A stretch of DNA of 64,000 bases from Bacilliculturomica massiliensis (GTDB lineage Bacteria; Bacillota; Clostridia; Peptostreptococcales; Anaerovoracaceae): positions 1-64,000 of the forward strand of contig NZ_LR027603.1 of NCBI RefSeq assembly GCF_900605495.1. Reading direction: 5' to 3'. This document shows, one piece after another, positions 23,261 to 32,854 of this stretch. Under the pieces are notes generated by a model that ran no database searches, was not told the DNA's origin, and saw only the letters and a program-made list of their open reading frames with translations. The stretch's first letter is position 1, and every line of letters starts with the position of its first letter. A program made the translations under genes and the position numbers.

Positions 23261-23968
23261 ATGCTGTATTTTTTGTTTATTTTACTGGTACTGCTCACCA
23301 ACATCATTCAGGGGATCACCGGCTTTGCAGGTACGGTGCTGGCCATGCCCTTCGCCATTCTCATGTTCGGCATCGACACTGCCAAGCCGGTGCTCACCGT
23401 TCTCACCACGCTGGCCTGTCTCATGGTGGTGTGCAGAAGCTGGCGCAGCATCGCATGGAAGGAATTTGGACGGATGTTCGTGCTGATGTTTATCGGTGTG
23501 TTCGCGGGAGAATACCTTTACAGGCAGGCTTCCCCCGATCTTCTGCTGCCGGTCTACGCCGTCTTTATCATTGCCATCGCACTGCGGGGAATGTTTCAGA
23601 AAGAAGAACGCGATCTGCCCCCGGCCTGCCTGATGCTGATCGTGCTGGGCGCCGGCGTCATACACGGTATGTTTATCTCCGGCGGACCGCTTCTCATCAT
23701 ATACGCGGTGAAAAAGATACCGGAAAAGGAGCAGTTCCGCAGCACTCTGTCTCTGATCTGGATCGCTCTCAACATCTACCTGCTGGCAAAGCAGGCTTCC
23801 GCCGGTCTCTTCTCCGCCCCCACGCTCCACCTGGCGGTCATAGGGGTCCCTGCCCTCATCCTGGGCGTGGCTGCCGGAAGCATTCTGGCAAAAAAAATGA
23901 GCCAGGAGGTATTCCTCCGGCTCACTTATATCCTTCTGCTCATATCGGGCGCAACTTTATTGCTCTAA
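23261..23968 (+). CDS. TauE/SafE-family (sulfite exporter-type) membrane permease
   Basis: The 235-residue protein is strongly hydrophobic, with about eight predicted membrane segments in two similar halves. The family hallmark GITGFAGTVLAMP lies in the first helix pair (residues 13-25). The second half has the matching GVIHGMFISGGPLLIIY. TauE/SafE proteins export sulfite, sulfoacetate or other small organic anions. The substrate here cannot be told from sequence. The ribosome binding site is AAAGGA. Its TAA stop interlocks with the TAG of the convergent subtilase gene (CTAA at 23965-23968). Confidence 0.88.
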   Translation: MLYFLFILLVLLTNIIQGITGFAGTVLAMPFAILMFGIDTAKPVLTVLTTLACLMVVCRSWRSIAWKEFGRMFVLMFIGVFAGEYLYRQASPDLLLPVYAVFIIAIALRGMFQKEERDLPPACLMLIVLGAGVIHGMFISGGPLLIIYAVKKIPEKEQFRSTLSLIWIALNIYLLAKQASAGLFSAPTLHLAVIGVPALILGVAAGSILAKKMSQEVFLRLTYILLLISGATLLL

Positions 23969-25875
23969 AAACGCATTACCCAGTCCAGCATATCGGCAAA
24001 ATCGCTGAAGACGCTGCGGGCGCCGCCTCCTTTCAGGTTAACGGTGGAAACTGTCTCGTTTCCTTTGCTGTCAACGGCGTAGAAGGTGTACGTCCCGCTG
24101 TCGCTGTACGTGAAGTTCCCGTTTCCGTTCCGGTCCAGCGTAAAGGAGGTCCCTTTGCCGCCGCCTTCAAACCAGGCGGCCCCTTTGGTCCCCTCTGCGT
24201 ATCTCACCGCTTTCAGATCGCCGTCGCTGTCCGTCACATTTACGGTCAGATATCTTGACCTGCCCAGCCCCAGTTCGGAACCGGTGAAGATGCGTATGAC
24301 AGGCGCGCTGCCCTTCCCCGGAGCAGTCTGCCCGCCGCTTCCTCCGCTGCCGGTCCCCGGCGTGCTGATCGGCCCGCGGTTCTGGTCCGGCGCGGGGACG
24401 GCAGCCGGCGTGCTGATCGGCCCGCGGTTCTGGTCCGGCGCGGGGACGGCAGCGGGTCCGTCTCCGCCTGCATTGCCGCCTGTGCTGCCGTCCGCATCAG
24501 CGCCGCTGCCGGCGGAAGCATAGTCTTTTGCCTCCGCTCTGTTCAGAGCCAGCGCCGCACCGGCGTCCAGCATTCCGCCGGTGCGCACTTTGCCGCTGAG
24601 ACTGTCCATGGGCGCCGCGGACGTCAGAATGATGTTTCTCGCTTCCGCCGCCGTCAGATCGTCGTACTGCGTATAGAGCATGGCAGCCACTCCGGCGACC
24701 ATGGGGGCGGCCATGGATGTTCCCGTCATATAACTGTAGTCGCCGCCGGTCACCGTGCTGAGAATATAGCTGCCCGGCGCCGCGATGTCGATGGTGTTCG
24801 CTCCGTAGTTCGAGCTGGAATGCAGCGTGCCGTCCGGCTGAATATTGGCCACGGAGATCAGATTATTCAGATTCCATGCAGCCGGATACGTGGGATAGCG
24901 GTCCGTATTCTGGCCGCTGCCCGTCCAGTCGCTGCCGTTTCCCGCTGCGGCCACAAAAAGCATATTGGAATCCGCGATGGCTTTTCTCAGCGTTTGATCG
25001 TTTCCCGTGGTGCCCAGACTGAGATTGCAGATCGAAGCGCCGTTGGCCTCCGCGTACTTGATGGCCTCCATGATGGATTCTGTGGTGCCGGTGCCGTCTT
25101 TTCCTCCCAGAGCTTTCAGAACCATGATCTTAACATTGGAACTTCCGACTATGCCGGCGGTGCCTTCGCTGTCCCGCGCCGCCGCAATGGTGCCGGCGCC
25201 GTGGGTCCCGTGATTATCCTCGTCCCCCGCGAAGACTTTATTGTTTCCGTCGTAAAAGTTCCAGCCGTACACATCGTCCACATAACCGTTGCCGTCGTTG
25301 TCGATACCGTCGCCGGGGATCTCTCCTTCATTGACCCAGATCGCGTCGGCCAGCTGCTGGTTGGTATAATCCACGCCCGTGTCGATGATCGCCACGATGA
25401 CCTCTCTGCCGTTGGTATCGAAGCGGTCCCAGGCCTCCTGTACGTTGATGTCTACGCCCTTGACCGAGGAAACTTTTTTGGATGGCGAGACCAGGCTGCG
25501 CCCGCCGGCCGCGTTGGCTTCATCGCCCCAGTTGAAGACCAGGTTCCACTCTCCCTCGTCCCACGGAGCTTCAAAGGGATCGTCAAAGACGGGGAACTGA
25601 TTTCCCTTTTCCTCCATCACAAAAGAACCGTCGTTATATAGCCCCCACTGCTGTCCAAAAAGCTCGTCGGAAGCAATGCTCCCCATGGCCCTGTACACAT
25701 AGTTGGGTTGTCCGTTTATGTAACCGTCTGTCTCTGCCTCTGCATTTCCGTTTCCTGCGGCGTGCCCGGCGCCCGCAGCGTCCGCCCCCTGCGCGTAAAC
25801 GCCCGTAACGGCTGCTGCCAGCAACACCCATACTGCCAGACCTCCGGACAGGATCCGTTTCATACTCCTGTTCAT
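23965..25875 (-). CDS. Secreted S8-family (subtilisin-like) serine protease
   Basis: The start is MNRSMKRILSGG at 25875, after AGGAGA with 5 nt. A signal peptide is cleaved near VYA-Q (residue 28). The catalytic triad is visible: Asp165 (IIDTGVDYT), His222 (NHGTHGAGT) and Ser387 (MTGTSMAAP), with the oxyanion Asn313 (AAAGNGS). An EF-hand-like calcium loop DGIDNDGNGYVDD lies near 189-201. After the catalytic domain comes a Gly/Ala/Pro linker containing a 16-residue tandem repeat (PAPDQNRGPISTPAAV), then a C-terminal Ig-like domain of about 100 residues. It is likely an extracellular or wall-associated protease. Adjacent S41 protease genes suggest envelope protein turnover, but this is inference. 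Confidence 0.92.
   Translation of the reverse strand: MNRSMKRILSGGLAVWVLLAAAVTGVYAQGADAAGAGHAAGNGNAEAETDGYINGQPNYVYRAMGSIASDELFGQQWGLYNDGSFVMEEKGNQFPVFDDPFEAPWDEGEWNLVFNWGDEANAAGGRSLVSPSKKVSSVKGVDINVQEAWDRFDTNGREVIVAIIDTGVDYTNQQLADAIWVNEGEIPGDGIDNDGNGYVDDVYGWNFYDGNNKVFAGDEDNHGTHGAGTIAAARDSEGTAGIVGSSNVKIMVLKALGGKDGTGTTESIMEAIKYAEANGASICNLSLGTTGNDQTLRKAIADSNMLFVAAAGNGSDWTGSGQNTDRYPTYPAAWNLNNLISVANIQPDGTLHSSSNYGANTIDIAAPGSYILSTVTGGDYSYMTGTSMAAPMVAGVAAMLYTQYDDLTAAEARNIILTSAAPMDSLSGKVRTGGMLDAGAALALNRAEAKDYASAGSGADADGSTGGNAGGDGPAAVPAPDQNRGPISTPAAVPAPDQNRGPISTPGTGSGGSGGQTAPGKGSAPVIRIFTGSELGLGRSRYLTVNVTDSDGDLKAVRYAEGTKGAAWFEGGGKGTSFTLDRNGNGNFTYSDSGTYTFYAVDSKGNETVSTVNLKGGGARSVFSDFADMLDWVMRF
24359..24453. 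repeat. Tandem repeat, two units of 48 bp, in the subtilase linker
   Basis: The first 47 bp of each unit are identical (24359-24405 and 24407-24453). They encode PAPDQNRGPISTPAAV-type units. Such repeats are prone to slippage, so linker length may vary between strains. Confidence 0.85.
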
Positions 25876-26105
25876 CCTGTTCTCCTTCCCCTCCTGCAAG
25901 ATCCCCTTTTATCGTTTTTATATTACGACAGCTTCCTCAAAACATATTTGCCTTTCGCGCTGTCGTTCTCGATCACTTTTAGACCGATAACATTCTGCTT
26001 CACCCTGTTTCCTTCATCATAAAAAACGGGAGTCCAAAAGTCAATGCCGGGTCCATGAAGATTTTATGAAAATGAGATGAAGAATCGCAGACTGTAAAAC
26101 CAAGA

Positions 26106-26130
26106 GACCGGCTCCTCCCCGGAGCCGGTC
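26106..26130 (-). terminator. Terminator of the S41 protease gene
   Basis: GACCGGCTCC pairs with GGAGCCGGTC (26106-26115 and 26121-26130) around a 5-nt loop. On the minus strand the tail is TCTTGGTTTT. Confidence 0.65.
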
Positions 26131-26149
26131 CTCATCCTGACTGGATCGT

Positions 26150-27628
26150 CTATTTTTTAAGCAGTTCAATGGCCTTGGCCAGCTGTTTGTCGTCGCTTCC
26201 TCCGTAGATATGATCGCTGAACGCAGAGGAGATGGCCTTCATGGTGGTGAAATCCAGACCGCCGTACGCGCTGAATCCCTGCTCCTTCTGGAACTTCTTG
26301 ATGGCTTCCACCGTGGCCGCGTCCATGGTCCCCGTGGTTTCCACGTCATAGCCCAGATATTCCAGCCGCTGCTGGGCGGCGTACACGTTCAGTCCCGTCT
26401 GCCCTGCGCTGTACTTTATCTCTTCCGTCATGGGAGCCAGAGATTTATAGACCTGTTCGATCTGGTCTTCGCTGAGACCCAGCCCGTTGTATACCGCGTA
26501 GTCAGGCGCGATCCCCTGCTTGTCGATGACATGCTCTTTGGGCGTGAGGAAGTAGAACATGGACAGTTTATAGGAAGCTCCGTTGTCCAGTTCCTCCACC
26601 TGCTGGGCGATTCCCTTGCCGTAGGTCGTGGTCCCCACCACAACGGCGGTCCCGGAATCCTGCAGCGCTCCGGCCAGAGCCTCCGAGGCGCTGGCGCTTC
26701 CCTCATTGACCAGCAGCGCCACAGGCACGCTTCTGGTGGCGCTTCCCGAGGCCATCGCGGTCTCCACGATCTTTCCCTGCTGGGCGAAGTGGAAGATGGG
26801 ACCCTTTTCCACCATCAGCTGATTGGCGATGGACGCCGCGGCGTTCATGACGCCGCCGGGATTATTTCTCACATCGATGATCAGAGACTTCGCCCCCTGA
26901 TTGAGGAGCTTCAGCCTCTCCGTGATAAATTCCTGATCCGTGTTGCTGCCGAACTGGGTGATCTGAATATATCCGATCTGATCCTCCAGCATGCTGCCGT
27001 AAACGGTCGTCTCCTGGATTTTTTCTCTGGTGAGAGTAAAATCAAGGCTCTGACCGCTGCGGTCCACGGAGACCTTGACCGTGGTCCCCTCTTTCCCCTT
27101 CAGCAACGCTGTGATATCTGTCAGTTCCTTTCCTGCCACGTCGGCGCCGTCCACCTTCACGATAATGTCTCCGGTGCGCATTCCCGCTTTTTCAGCCGGT
27201 CCGCCGGGGATAGGCGCTACCACGCGGCAGCCCTCGGCGTGCCGTTCTACGCTGACGCCGATGCCGCTGAACTCTGCGGTGGCGTTGTCCATAAAGCTGT
27301 CGCTTTCATCGGTGGTGGCATAGTATACGCTGTACGGGTCGTTCAGCGATTCCAGCACCCCGCTGAACGCTCCGTTGACCAGCGTGTCGTAAGACACGTC
27401 GTCTTTATAATTTTTGCTGATCTCCTTGATCAGATTTTTGAGCGTGCCCAGCTCCTTTTCCAGATCCGCGTCCGTCTTCACTTTGGATTCCGCCGCGTAC
27501 ACCACGGATCCGTTCGCCCCCACCAGTCCCGGAAGGAAGATGACAAAGGAGAATGACGTGATGATCATGGCCGCGCAGAGAATCAGCGCCAGTACTCTGG
27601 CAACACGCTTCGCTTTGTTGTGATCCAT
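26150..27628 (-). CDS. S41-family C-terminal processing protease with PDZ and peptidoglycan-binding domains
   Basis: The 492-residue protein has one N-terminal membrane anchor (about residues 10-35). A PDZ domain follows at about 115-200 (GIGVSVE, GMRTGDIIVKVDG), then the S41 catalytic core with RNNPGG (254-259), the Ser motif NEGSASASEAL (308-318) and the catalytic Lys338 in TYGKGIAQ. A C-terminal peptidoglycan-binding-1 type domain ends the protein (about 395-460, VYAAQQRLEYLGYDVETTG). This is the CtpA/CtpB layout, which cuts exported proteins in signalling or wall maturation. In spore formers CtpB acts in sigma-K activation; which role applies here is not known. The ribosome binding site is GAGGGGG with 5 nt. 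Confidence 0.9.
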   Translation of the reverse strand: MDHNKAKRVARVLALILCAAMIITSFSFVIFLPGLVGANGSVVYAAESKVKTDADLEKELGTLKNLIKEISKNYKDDVSYDTLVNGAFSGVLESLNDPYSVYYATTDESDSFMDNATAEFSGIGVSVERHAEGCRVVAPIPGGPAEKAGMRTGDIIVKVDGADVAGKELTDITALLKGKEGTTVKVSVDRSGQSLDFTLTREKIQETTVYGSMLEDQIGYIQITQFGSNTDQEFITERLKLLNQGAKSLIIDVRNNPGGVMNAAASIANQLMVEKGPIFHFAQQGKIVETAMASGSATRSVPVALLVNEGSASASEALAGALQDSGTAVVVGTTTYGKGIAQQVEELDNGASYKLSMFYFLTPKEHVIDKQGIAPDYAVYNGLGLSEDQIEQVYKSLAPMTEEIKYSAGQTGLNVYAAQQRLEYLGYDVETTGTMDAATVEAIKKFQKEQGFSAYGGLDFTTMKAISSAFSDHIYGGSDDKQLAKAIELLKK

Positions 27629-27714
27629 AATAACCCCCTCGTGTTTTCCGCGCCGCAGCGCGTTTCCTTTTGTATTTCACGGGAAGGCCCTCTGGCCTTC
27701 CCGCCGCCGTCCCG

Positions 27715-28158
27715 TTAAAGGATCTCGATGTCCAGCTTGCTGCGGCCTTCGGACAGTCCTCTCAGACTGATGTGATAGTCGATGGCCAGCGTGCCCCTGC
27801 CGTCGGGAGATTCCTGCAGGTGATTTTCAACGGTGTTGGTGAGGACCTCCATCTCGATGGCCCCGTAAGGCGTATCGTAGTATCCCTCAAACCGCTTTCC
27901 CTTTTCAAATTCGATCACCGTGTCCAGCGGCAGCGAGGCGCCGTAACGTTTCATGCGGACCTTGTCGCCTGTGATCTTCAGGCTGGTAGTACAGCCCTCC
28001 ATACCGGAAAATTCGCTCTCCCGATACATCACATAAAGCGAGTCGCCTTTTTCGTACAGCTGACCCTCCGTCATGAACTCCAGAACATCCTCTTCTTCAT
28101 CCACCCCCTGCTCGTGAATGATCTGACGCCCGATGATCTTCAGCATGATATCTTTCAT
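27715..28158 (-). CDS. DUF1934 family small beta-barrel protein (YwiB-like)
   Basis: I chose the ATG at 28158 (MKDIMLKIIGRQ) because GAGGG precedes it by 5 nt; an in-frame ATG at 28170 has no site. The 147-residue protein shows alternating polar and hydrophobic strands with YVMYRESEFSGMEGCTTSLKI and a VRMKRYG segment, as in the lipocalin-like DUF1934 family. No enzymatic role is established. In Firmicutes the family often lies near cell-wall or arginyl-tRNA synthetase genes. Here it follows ddl, 49 bp away. Confidence 0.82.
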   Translation of the reverse strand: MKDIMLKIIGRQIIHEQGVDEEEDVLEFMTEGQLYEKGDSLYVMYRESEFSGMEGCTTSLKITGDKVRMKRYGASLPLDTVIEFEKGKRFEGYYDTPYGAIEMEVLTNTVENHLQESPDGRGTLAIDYHISLRGLSEGRSKLDIEIL

Positions 28159-28207
28159 AGTATCCCTCATCTCTGTTTTTGTCTCTTGTATTTGGAACCA
28201 TTCCGGC

Positions 28208-29296
28208 TCAGCGGTTCACGCTCTGCCTGCATTTCATGCGGTAGCGCTCCATCCCCAGCTCGATGATCCGTTCGATCAGTTTCGGATAGGGAAGGCCCGC
28301 CTCGGCCCAGAGCAGCGGAAACATGCTGTATCTGGTAAAGCCCGGAATCGTATTGATCTCGTTCAGATAAATTTCGCCCGTGTCTTTGTCCATGAGGAAG
28401 TCCACCCGGGCGTAGCCCTTGCAGTCCAGCGCTTTGTACGCCTGGACCGCCGTGGCGCGGATCTCCTTTTTCTGTTCTTCCGTAATGTCGGCGGGAATAC
28501 ATAGCCTGGTTTTTCCGCCGTCGCAGTATTTGGAAGAGTAATCGTAATATTCATTGGAAGGGATGATCTCACCCACCGCGCCCACCTTGGCCACGTGGTT
28601 TCCCAATACGGCAGTCTCCAGCTCACGGCAGTTGACGCCCTGTTCGATGATGATGCGCCGGTCGTACTTTGCCGCCAGTTCCAGCGCCGGGCACAGATCC
28701 TTTTCCTCCGCCACCCTCGAAAGTCCCACGCTGGAGCCCATGTTGGCAGGCTTGACAAAGATGGGCCAGGTAAGACGTTCCTCGATCTTGCGCCGCAGCC
28801 AGCCATGCAGTCCCGGCACATCCTCCGAGTCGATCCACACATAGGGGACCTGCCGGATGCCCATGACAGAAAACACATGTTTCGCCGCGATCTTATCCAT
28901 GGCCAGCGCCGAGCCGATCACGTCGCATCCGCCGTAAGGGATATCCACCATCTCGAAAAGCCCCTGAATGGTGCCGTCCTCGCCGTAAGGGCCGTGCAGC
29001 ACGGGCAGCGCAAAATCGATGAGTTCGCGCAGACTTTTCCCTCCCGTTCCCAGAACGGTGATCGTGTATTTTTCCGGATCCGCCGCCAGGGCCGCTTCCG
29101 CTTCCTCCTGCCAGCTGCCGTCTTCTATGTGCTCCGCAGGACCGTCGTACAGGAGCCATTTCCCTTCCTTCGTGATCCCGATCGTAACGATCTCGTACTT
29201 TTCTTTATCGATCGCGTTGATGACCGAGGTCGCCGACATCAGCGAGACCTCATGCTCGCCCGATCTTCCACCAAAAAAAATGCCCAGTTTCATCAT
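28208..29296 (-). CDS. ddl: D-alanine--D-alanine ligase
   Basis: This ATP-grasp enzyme makes the D-Ala-D-Ala dipeptide of peptidoglycan. The start is the ATG at 29296 (MMKLGIFFGG), 10-12 nt after GGAGG; the longer frame begins at a TTG inside the ribosome binding site. Visible motifs are GGRSGEHEVSLMSA at the N-terminus, LHGPYGEDGTIQG near residue 95, the ATP-binding NMGSSVGLSRV, and the metal-binding end NEINTIPGFTRYSMFP. Length (about 362) is normal. The gene leads into DUF1934 and the S41 protease on the same strand. Confidence 0.95.
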   Translation of the reverse strand: MMKLGIFFGGRSGEHEVSLMSATSVINAIDKEKYEIVTIGITKEGKWLLYDGPAEHIEDGSWQEEAEAALAADPEKYTITVLGTGGKSLRELIDFALPVLHGPYGEDGTIQGLFEMVDIPYGGCDVIGSALAMDKIAAKHVFSVMGIRQVPYVWIDSEDVPGLHGWLRRKIEERLTWPIFVKPANMGSSVGLSRVAEEKDLCPALELAAKYDRRIIIEQGVNCRELETAVLGNHVAKVGAVGEIIPSNEYYDYSSKYCDGGKTRLCIPADITEEQKKEIRATAVQAYKALDCKGYARVDFLMDKDTGEIYLNEINTIPGFTRYSMFPLLWAEAGLPYPKLIERIIELGMERYRMKCRQSVNR

Positions 29297-29558
29297 TGCA
29301 GCAGCTGCCTCCAATTATAATAATGTAAAACATTTTCCGAAAGCGGACATCTTTACCGTATTTTATCGAAAAATGCTCCCAGGATTGATTTATTCTGAGG
29401 GATGCACGATTATGCCACAAATTCCGTTTCGCCGGCGTTCTCCGAAAAGAACGCCGCGTGCCGGCCGGGGCCTGCGGTCTCTGCGGCGAGACAGCCTCGG
29501 GATATTATAACACAACAAATCCTTTCATGGCATGATCAATTGATTTTTCACGAAATCT

Positions 29559-30023
29559 TCAATTTTGAAGGGTATCCTTTCCATCGGCCAGCAGATCCCG
29601 GATCTCCGCCAAGATCTCCAGCTCCGTGGGCTGTTTTTCTTCCGCGGGGCCCTCCTCCTGCGAAGGGACGGCGTTTTTGGCCGCAGCCTTTTCCGCCGCG
29701 TTTTTGGCTTTGTTCAGCATCTTCACCGCCAAAAATATAGAGACGGCGATAATGAGAAAATCCACCACGTTCTGTATAAAATTCCCGTACAAAATAGCGG
29801 CCTCCGGCCGGATCACCGTTCCTGCAGCGTCCAGTTCCGCCGGAGAGAGGACCATCTTCAGCGATTTAAAATCCATTCCCGCCGTGAGAAAGCCGAATAC
29901 CGGCATGATCAGATCGTTTACCACCGATGTGACGATCTTTCCAAAAGCGCCGCCGATCACAACGCCCACGGCCATATCGATCACATTACCCTTCAGCGCA
30001 AATTCCTTGAACTCCTTAAACAT
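29559..30023 (-). CDS. mscL: Large-conductance mechanosensitive channel
   Basis: The protein starts with [30 protein letters not shown] at 30023, after AAGGAG. The first 45 residues show the MscL signature: an amphipathic N-terminal helix and pore helix TM1 with G-x-x-x-G packing. TM2 (about 78-100, [18 protein letters not shown]) is followed by a charged cytoplasmic helix rich in Ala, Lys and Glu. At 154 residues it is normal in length. MscL opens under membrane tension and protects against hypo-osmotic shock. It follows hslO on the same strand. Confidence 0.95.
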   Translation of the reverse strand: MFKEFKEFALKGNVIDMAVGVVIGGAFGKIVTSVVNDLIMPVFGFLTAGMDFKSLKMVLSPAELDAAGTVIRPEAAILYGNFIQNVVDFLIIAVSIFLAVKMLNKAKNAAEKAAAKNAVPSQEEGPAEEKQPTELEILAEIRDLLADGKDTLQN

Positions 30024-30078
30024 CTTTTTCTCCTTATCCTGCTGTGAATTGCCCGGGCGGTCCGCCGGCCCCCAGGCG

Positions 30079-30999
30079 TTACTCTCCGGCCTCCGACAGA
30101 AGCCGTTCCAGATGTTCTTTATCAAACTGGTAGCGGGAGAGACAGAACTGACAGACCAGCTCCGCTTTCCCGTCTTCCTCCCAGATCTCCGTCAGATCTT
30201 TTTTTCCGATGCTCAAAAGCGCCCGCTCCATGCGCTCCATGGAACAGCCGCAGTGCCAGGAAAGATCCCTGTATTCCAGGGGCTCCACCTGAAATTCCTC
30301 CGGCATGCCGCCGAAGATCGTGTTCAGCAGATCCGCCAGCAGCCCTTCCGCCGACTTTCCAGCGGACTGCTTCTGCGCTTCCTCCACCAGCGTGCTCACG
30401 GGCCGCATCTGCGCCAGCATGGATTCCAGCGCGTCTATCGCCTGCGGATCCCCGCCCGGGAGCATCTGAATGATCAGCCCGCCGGAGGCCGCCACGGTGC
30501 GGTCCACCGCGATGCGCACTCCCAGCGCTACAGATGAGGACTGCTGTTCCGACACGAAGAAATAAGCGGTCAGGTCCTCTGCGATCTCTCCGGAGACCAG
30601 ATCGATACGACCCACATATGGTTCCTTCAGGCCCAGATCCTTGATCACGGTCAGCGTGCCTGCGCCCAGCGCCCCGCCTACGTTCAGCTTTCCGTCAGGC
30701 CGTTTGGGCAGATCCACATCCGGATTGGAAATGTAGCCTTTTACCCGGCCGGAGCCGTCGGCGCAGGCCAGGACTTCCCCGGCAGGACCGTCCCCTTTAA
30801 ACTGGACCGTCAGGCGGTCCCCATCATTTTTCAGCATGAGTCCCATCATCCCGGCGCCCGTGAGCACCCGGCCCAGCGCCGCCGTGGCCAGCGGCGTGGC
30901 GTCGTGGATCCTTCTGGCCTCCTCCGCCAGGGAGGTGGTGACAGCCAGATATACCCGGTAAGACCCGCTCTTATCGATTCCGATCAGTGCTTTATTCAA
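30079..30999 (-). CDS. hslO: Redox-regulated chaperone Hsp33
   Basis: The start is a TTG at 30999, 6 nt after AGGAGG, giving [20 protein letters not shown]. The C-terminal zinc centre is complete: HCGC at about residues 249-252 and CQFC about 30 residues later (the CxC...CxxC pattern). Oxidation of these cysteines releases zinc and activates holdase function. The body shows the usual [16 protein letters not shown] and [13 protein letters not shown] motifs. Length (306) is slightly above typical (about 290-300). It lies upstream of mscL, which would pair two stress-response genes. Confidence 0.95.
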   Translation of the reverse strand: MNKALIGIDKSGSYRVYLAVTTSLAEEARRIHDATPLATAALGRVLTGAGMMGLMLKNDGDRLTVQFKGDGPAGEVLACADGSGRVKGYISNPDVDLPKRPDGKLNVGGALGAGTLTVIKDLGLKEPYVGRIDLVSGEIAEDLTAYFFVSEQQSSSVALGVRIAVDRTVAASGGLIIQMLPGGDPQAIDALESMLAQMRPVSTLVEEAQKQSAGKSAEGLLADLLNTIFGGMPEEFQVEPLEYRDLSWHCGCSMERMERALLSIGKKDLTEIWEEDGKAELVCQFCLSRYQFDKEHLERLLSEAGE

Positions 31000-31108
31000 A
31001 CTTTTCCTCCTGCCCGCCGTCTCAGGCGGCGTTTTTTCGTTTTTTATACAAGTTTACTCTGTGAAAGTGAGCCCCCAGGGCGAATCATGTTTCCAGAGGA
31101 AACTTTTT

Positions 31109-32854
31109 TTATTCTACATACCGTGGAAGTTCTTCCCGAAGACCCTGGATGATCCCCTCCGACGCCTCCCGGCTGTCCGCCCTGGCGGACAGATAGATCT
31201 TCAGCTTCGGTTCCGTGCCGGACGGTCTCACCATAAAGCTGGAGCCGTCTTCCAGTATGTATTCCAGTACATCGGATTTCGGCAGTCTCGTCTCATCGTG
31301 GCGGTAATCCGTACGGCTGACCACCGTCCTGCCGATCACACGACGGGGCGGATCCTTTCTGAAACGCTCCATGATCTCCGCCATTTTTTCCATCCCCGCC
31401 GCTCCCTCAAACATGAAGTCCAGCAGATCGTTGCGATAATATCCAAACCGGGCGTATAGTTCTTCCATCCGATCGGCCAGCGTCAGCCCCTTTGTCTTAT
31501 AGTAAGCCGCCATCTCGCAGATCAGCATGGATGCATTCACCGCGTCCTTGTCTCTGACGTAGGGCCCCGACAGATAGCCGTAACTTTCCTCGAAACCGAA
31601 GATAAAACGCTCTTCCTGTCCCTGACGTTCCAGTATGCCTACCTGCTCCCCGATAAACTTAAAGCCTGTCAGCACCCCTGTCATCTCCACGCCATAGTGC
31701 TCTGCCACCGCCTCGCTCATGCGGCTGGAAACGATGGTCCGAATGGCCAGCGGACGCTGCGGCATGGTCCTGGCCGGTCTGCATTCCGTTTTGCCGGCCC
31801 GCACCTGGCACAGAAAGTCCAGGAGCAGGATCCCCACTTCATTTCCTGTCAGAAGCTGATAGTCACCCTTCTGCTTGACCGCCACGCCCACCCGATCGCA
31901 GTCCGGGTCGGTGGCCAGCAGAAGGTCCGCCGTCCCCAGCTTTTTGCACAGCTCAAGGCCGCGGGCCAGCGCTTCCCGTTTTTCCGGGTTGGGATAGGGG
32001 CAGGTGGGAAAATTCCCGTCGGGCAGCTCCTGTTCCGGCACCACGTGGACCCTGCCCACGCCGATCTCCTCCAGAATGCGGCGCACAGGCTTATTGCCCG
32101 TGCCGTTCAGCGGCGTGTAGACCACTTCCAGTTCGCCGCAGCCCGGCGCTCCGGTACTTTCCCGCCTCACCGCCGCCATATACGCGTCCACGGTCTCCTG
32201 GGAAATAGATTCGATCCGTTTTACAGCCTCTTCGTCCGCCTGCTTTACATCATCGAAGAGATCCAGTTTTTCTATCTCCCCCAGCAGCTCGTCGGCCTGT
32301 TCCAGATTGATCTGGCATCCTTCCTCATTGTATACCTTATACCCGTTGTACTTGGCCGGGTTGTGGCTGGCCGTCACCATGACGCCGCCGCTGCATCCGT
32401 AATAGCGCACGGCAAAGGACAGCGCCGGCGTGGGCATCAGCTCCCCGTACAGGTAGACCCGGATGCCGTTGGCAGCCAGGATCTTGGCCGTTTCCATGGC
32501 AAACAGTTCCGATTTGTTGCGGCTGTCGTAGGATACCGCCACCGCCGGCTGCCCGCCCGCTTTTCCCTCAAAGTGCCGGTTCACGTAGTTTGCCAGTCCC
32601 TGAGTGGCTCTGCCCACCGTATAGATGTTCATGCGGTTGGTCCCCGCTCCCAGGATCCCGCGCAGTCCGCCCGTACCGAATTCCAGCTCCTTATAAAATC
32701 TCTCGTAGACCTCATCCAGAGCTTTTTCGTCCTCAGAACTGCGCTCCAGCGCTTTCCTGCAGTCATCCAGTTCTTCATATATCTCCCGTGATAATCCTTT
32801 CACGGCCAGCCAGCGTTCCATCTTCTTCAGAGAATCCTCGTACTTGCTGTTCAT
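31109..32854 (-). CDS. Phospho-sugar mutase (phosphoglucomutase/phosphomannomutase family)
   Basis: The 581-residue alpha-D-phosphohexomutase has the catalytic phosphoserine loop VMVTASHNPAKYNGYKVY near residues 155-172, the metal-binding loop DPDCDRVGV near 325, the sugar-binding FGFEESYGYL near 430, and the phosphate-binding RPSGTEPKLKIYL near the end. Length and motif spacing match the long PgcA-like subgroup that interconverts glucose 1- and 6-phosphate. It would feed UDP-glucose and wall-polymer synthesis. The ribosome binding site is modest (AAGGATAAGG). Confidence 0.93.
   Translation of the reverse strand: MNSKYEDSLKKMERWLAVKGLSREIYEELDDCRKALERSSEDEKALDEVYERFYKELEFGTGGLRGILGAGTNRMNIYTVGRATQGLANYVNRHFEGKAGGQPAVAVSYDSRNKSELFAMETAKILAANGIRVYLYGELMPTPALSFAVRYYGCSGGVMVTASHNPAKYNGYKVYNEEGCQINLEQADELLGEIEKLDLFDDVKQADEEAVKRIESISQETVDAYMAAVRRESTGAPGCGELEVVYTPLNGTGNKPVRRILEEIGVGRVHVVPEQELPDGNFPTCPYPNPEKREALARGLELCKKLGTADLLLATDPDCDRVGVAVKQKGDYQLLTGNEVGILLLDFLCQVRAGKTECRPARTMPQRPLAIRTIVSSRMSEAVAEHYGVEMTGVLTGFKFIGEQVGILERQGQEERFIFGFEESYGYLSGPYVRDKDAVNASMLICEMAAYYKTKGLTLADRMEELYARFGYYRNDLLDFMFEGAAGMEKMAEIMERFRKDPPRRVIGRTVVSRTDYRHDETRLPKSDVLEYILEDGSSFMVRPSGTEPKLKIYLSARADSREASEGIIQGLREELPRYVE

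Noticed and set aside
31089-31110. GTTTCCAGAGGAAAC with a T run on the plus strand
   Set aside because: It looks like a plus-strand terminator, but both neighbouring genes are on the minus strand, where no T run follows. Its function cannot be supported.
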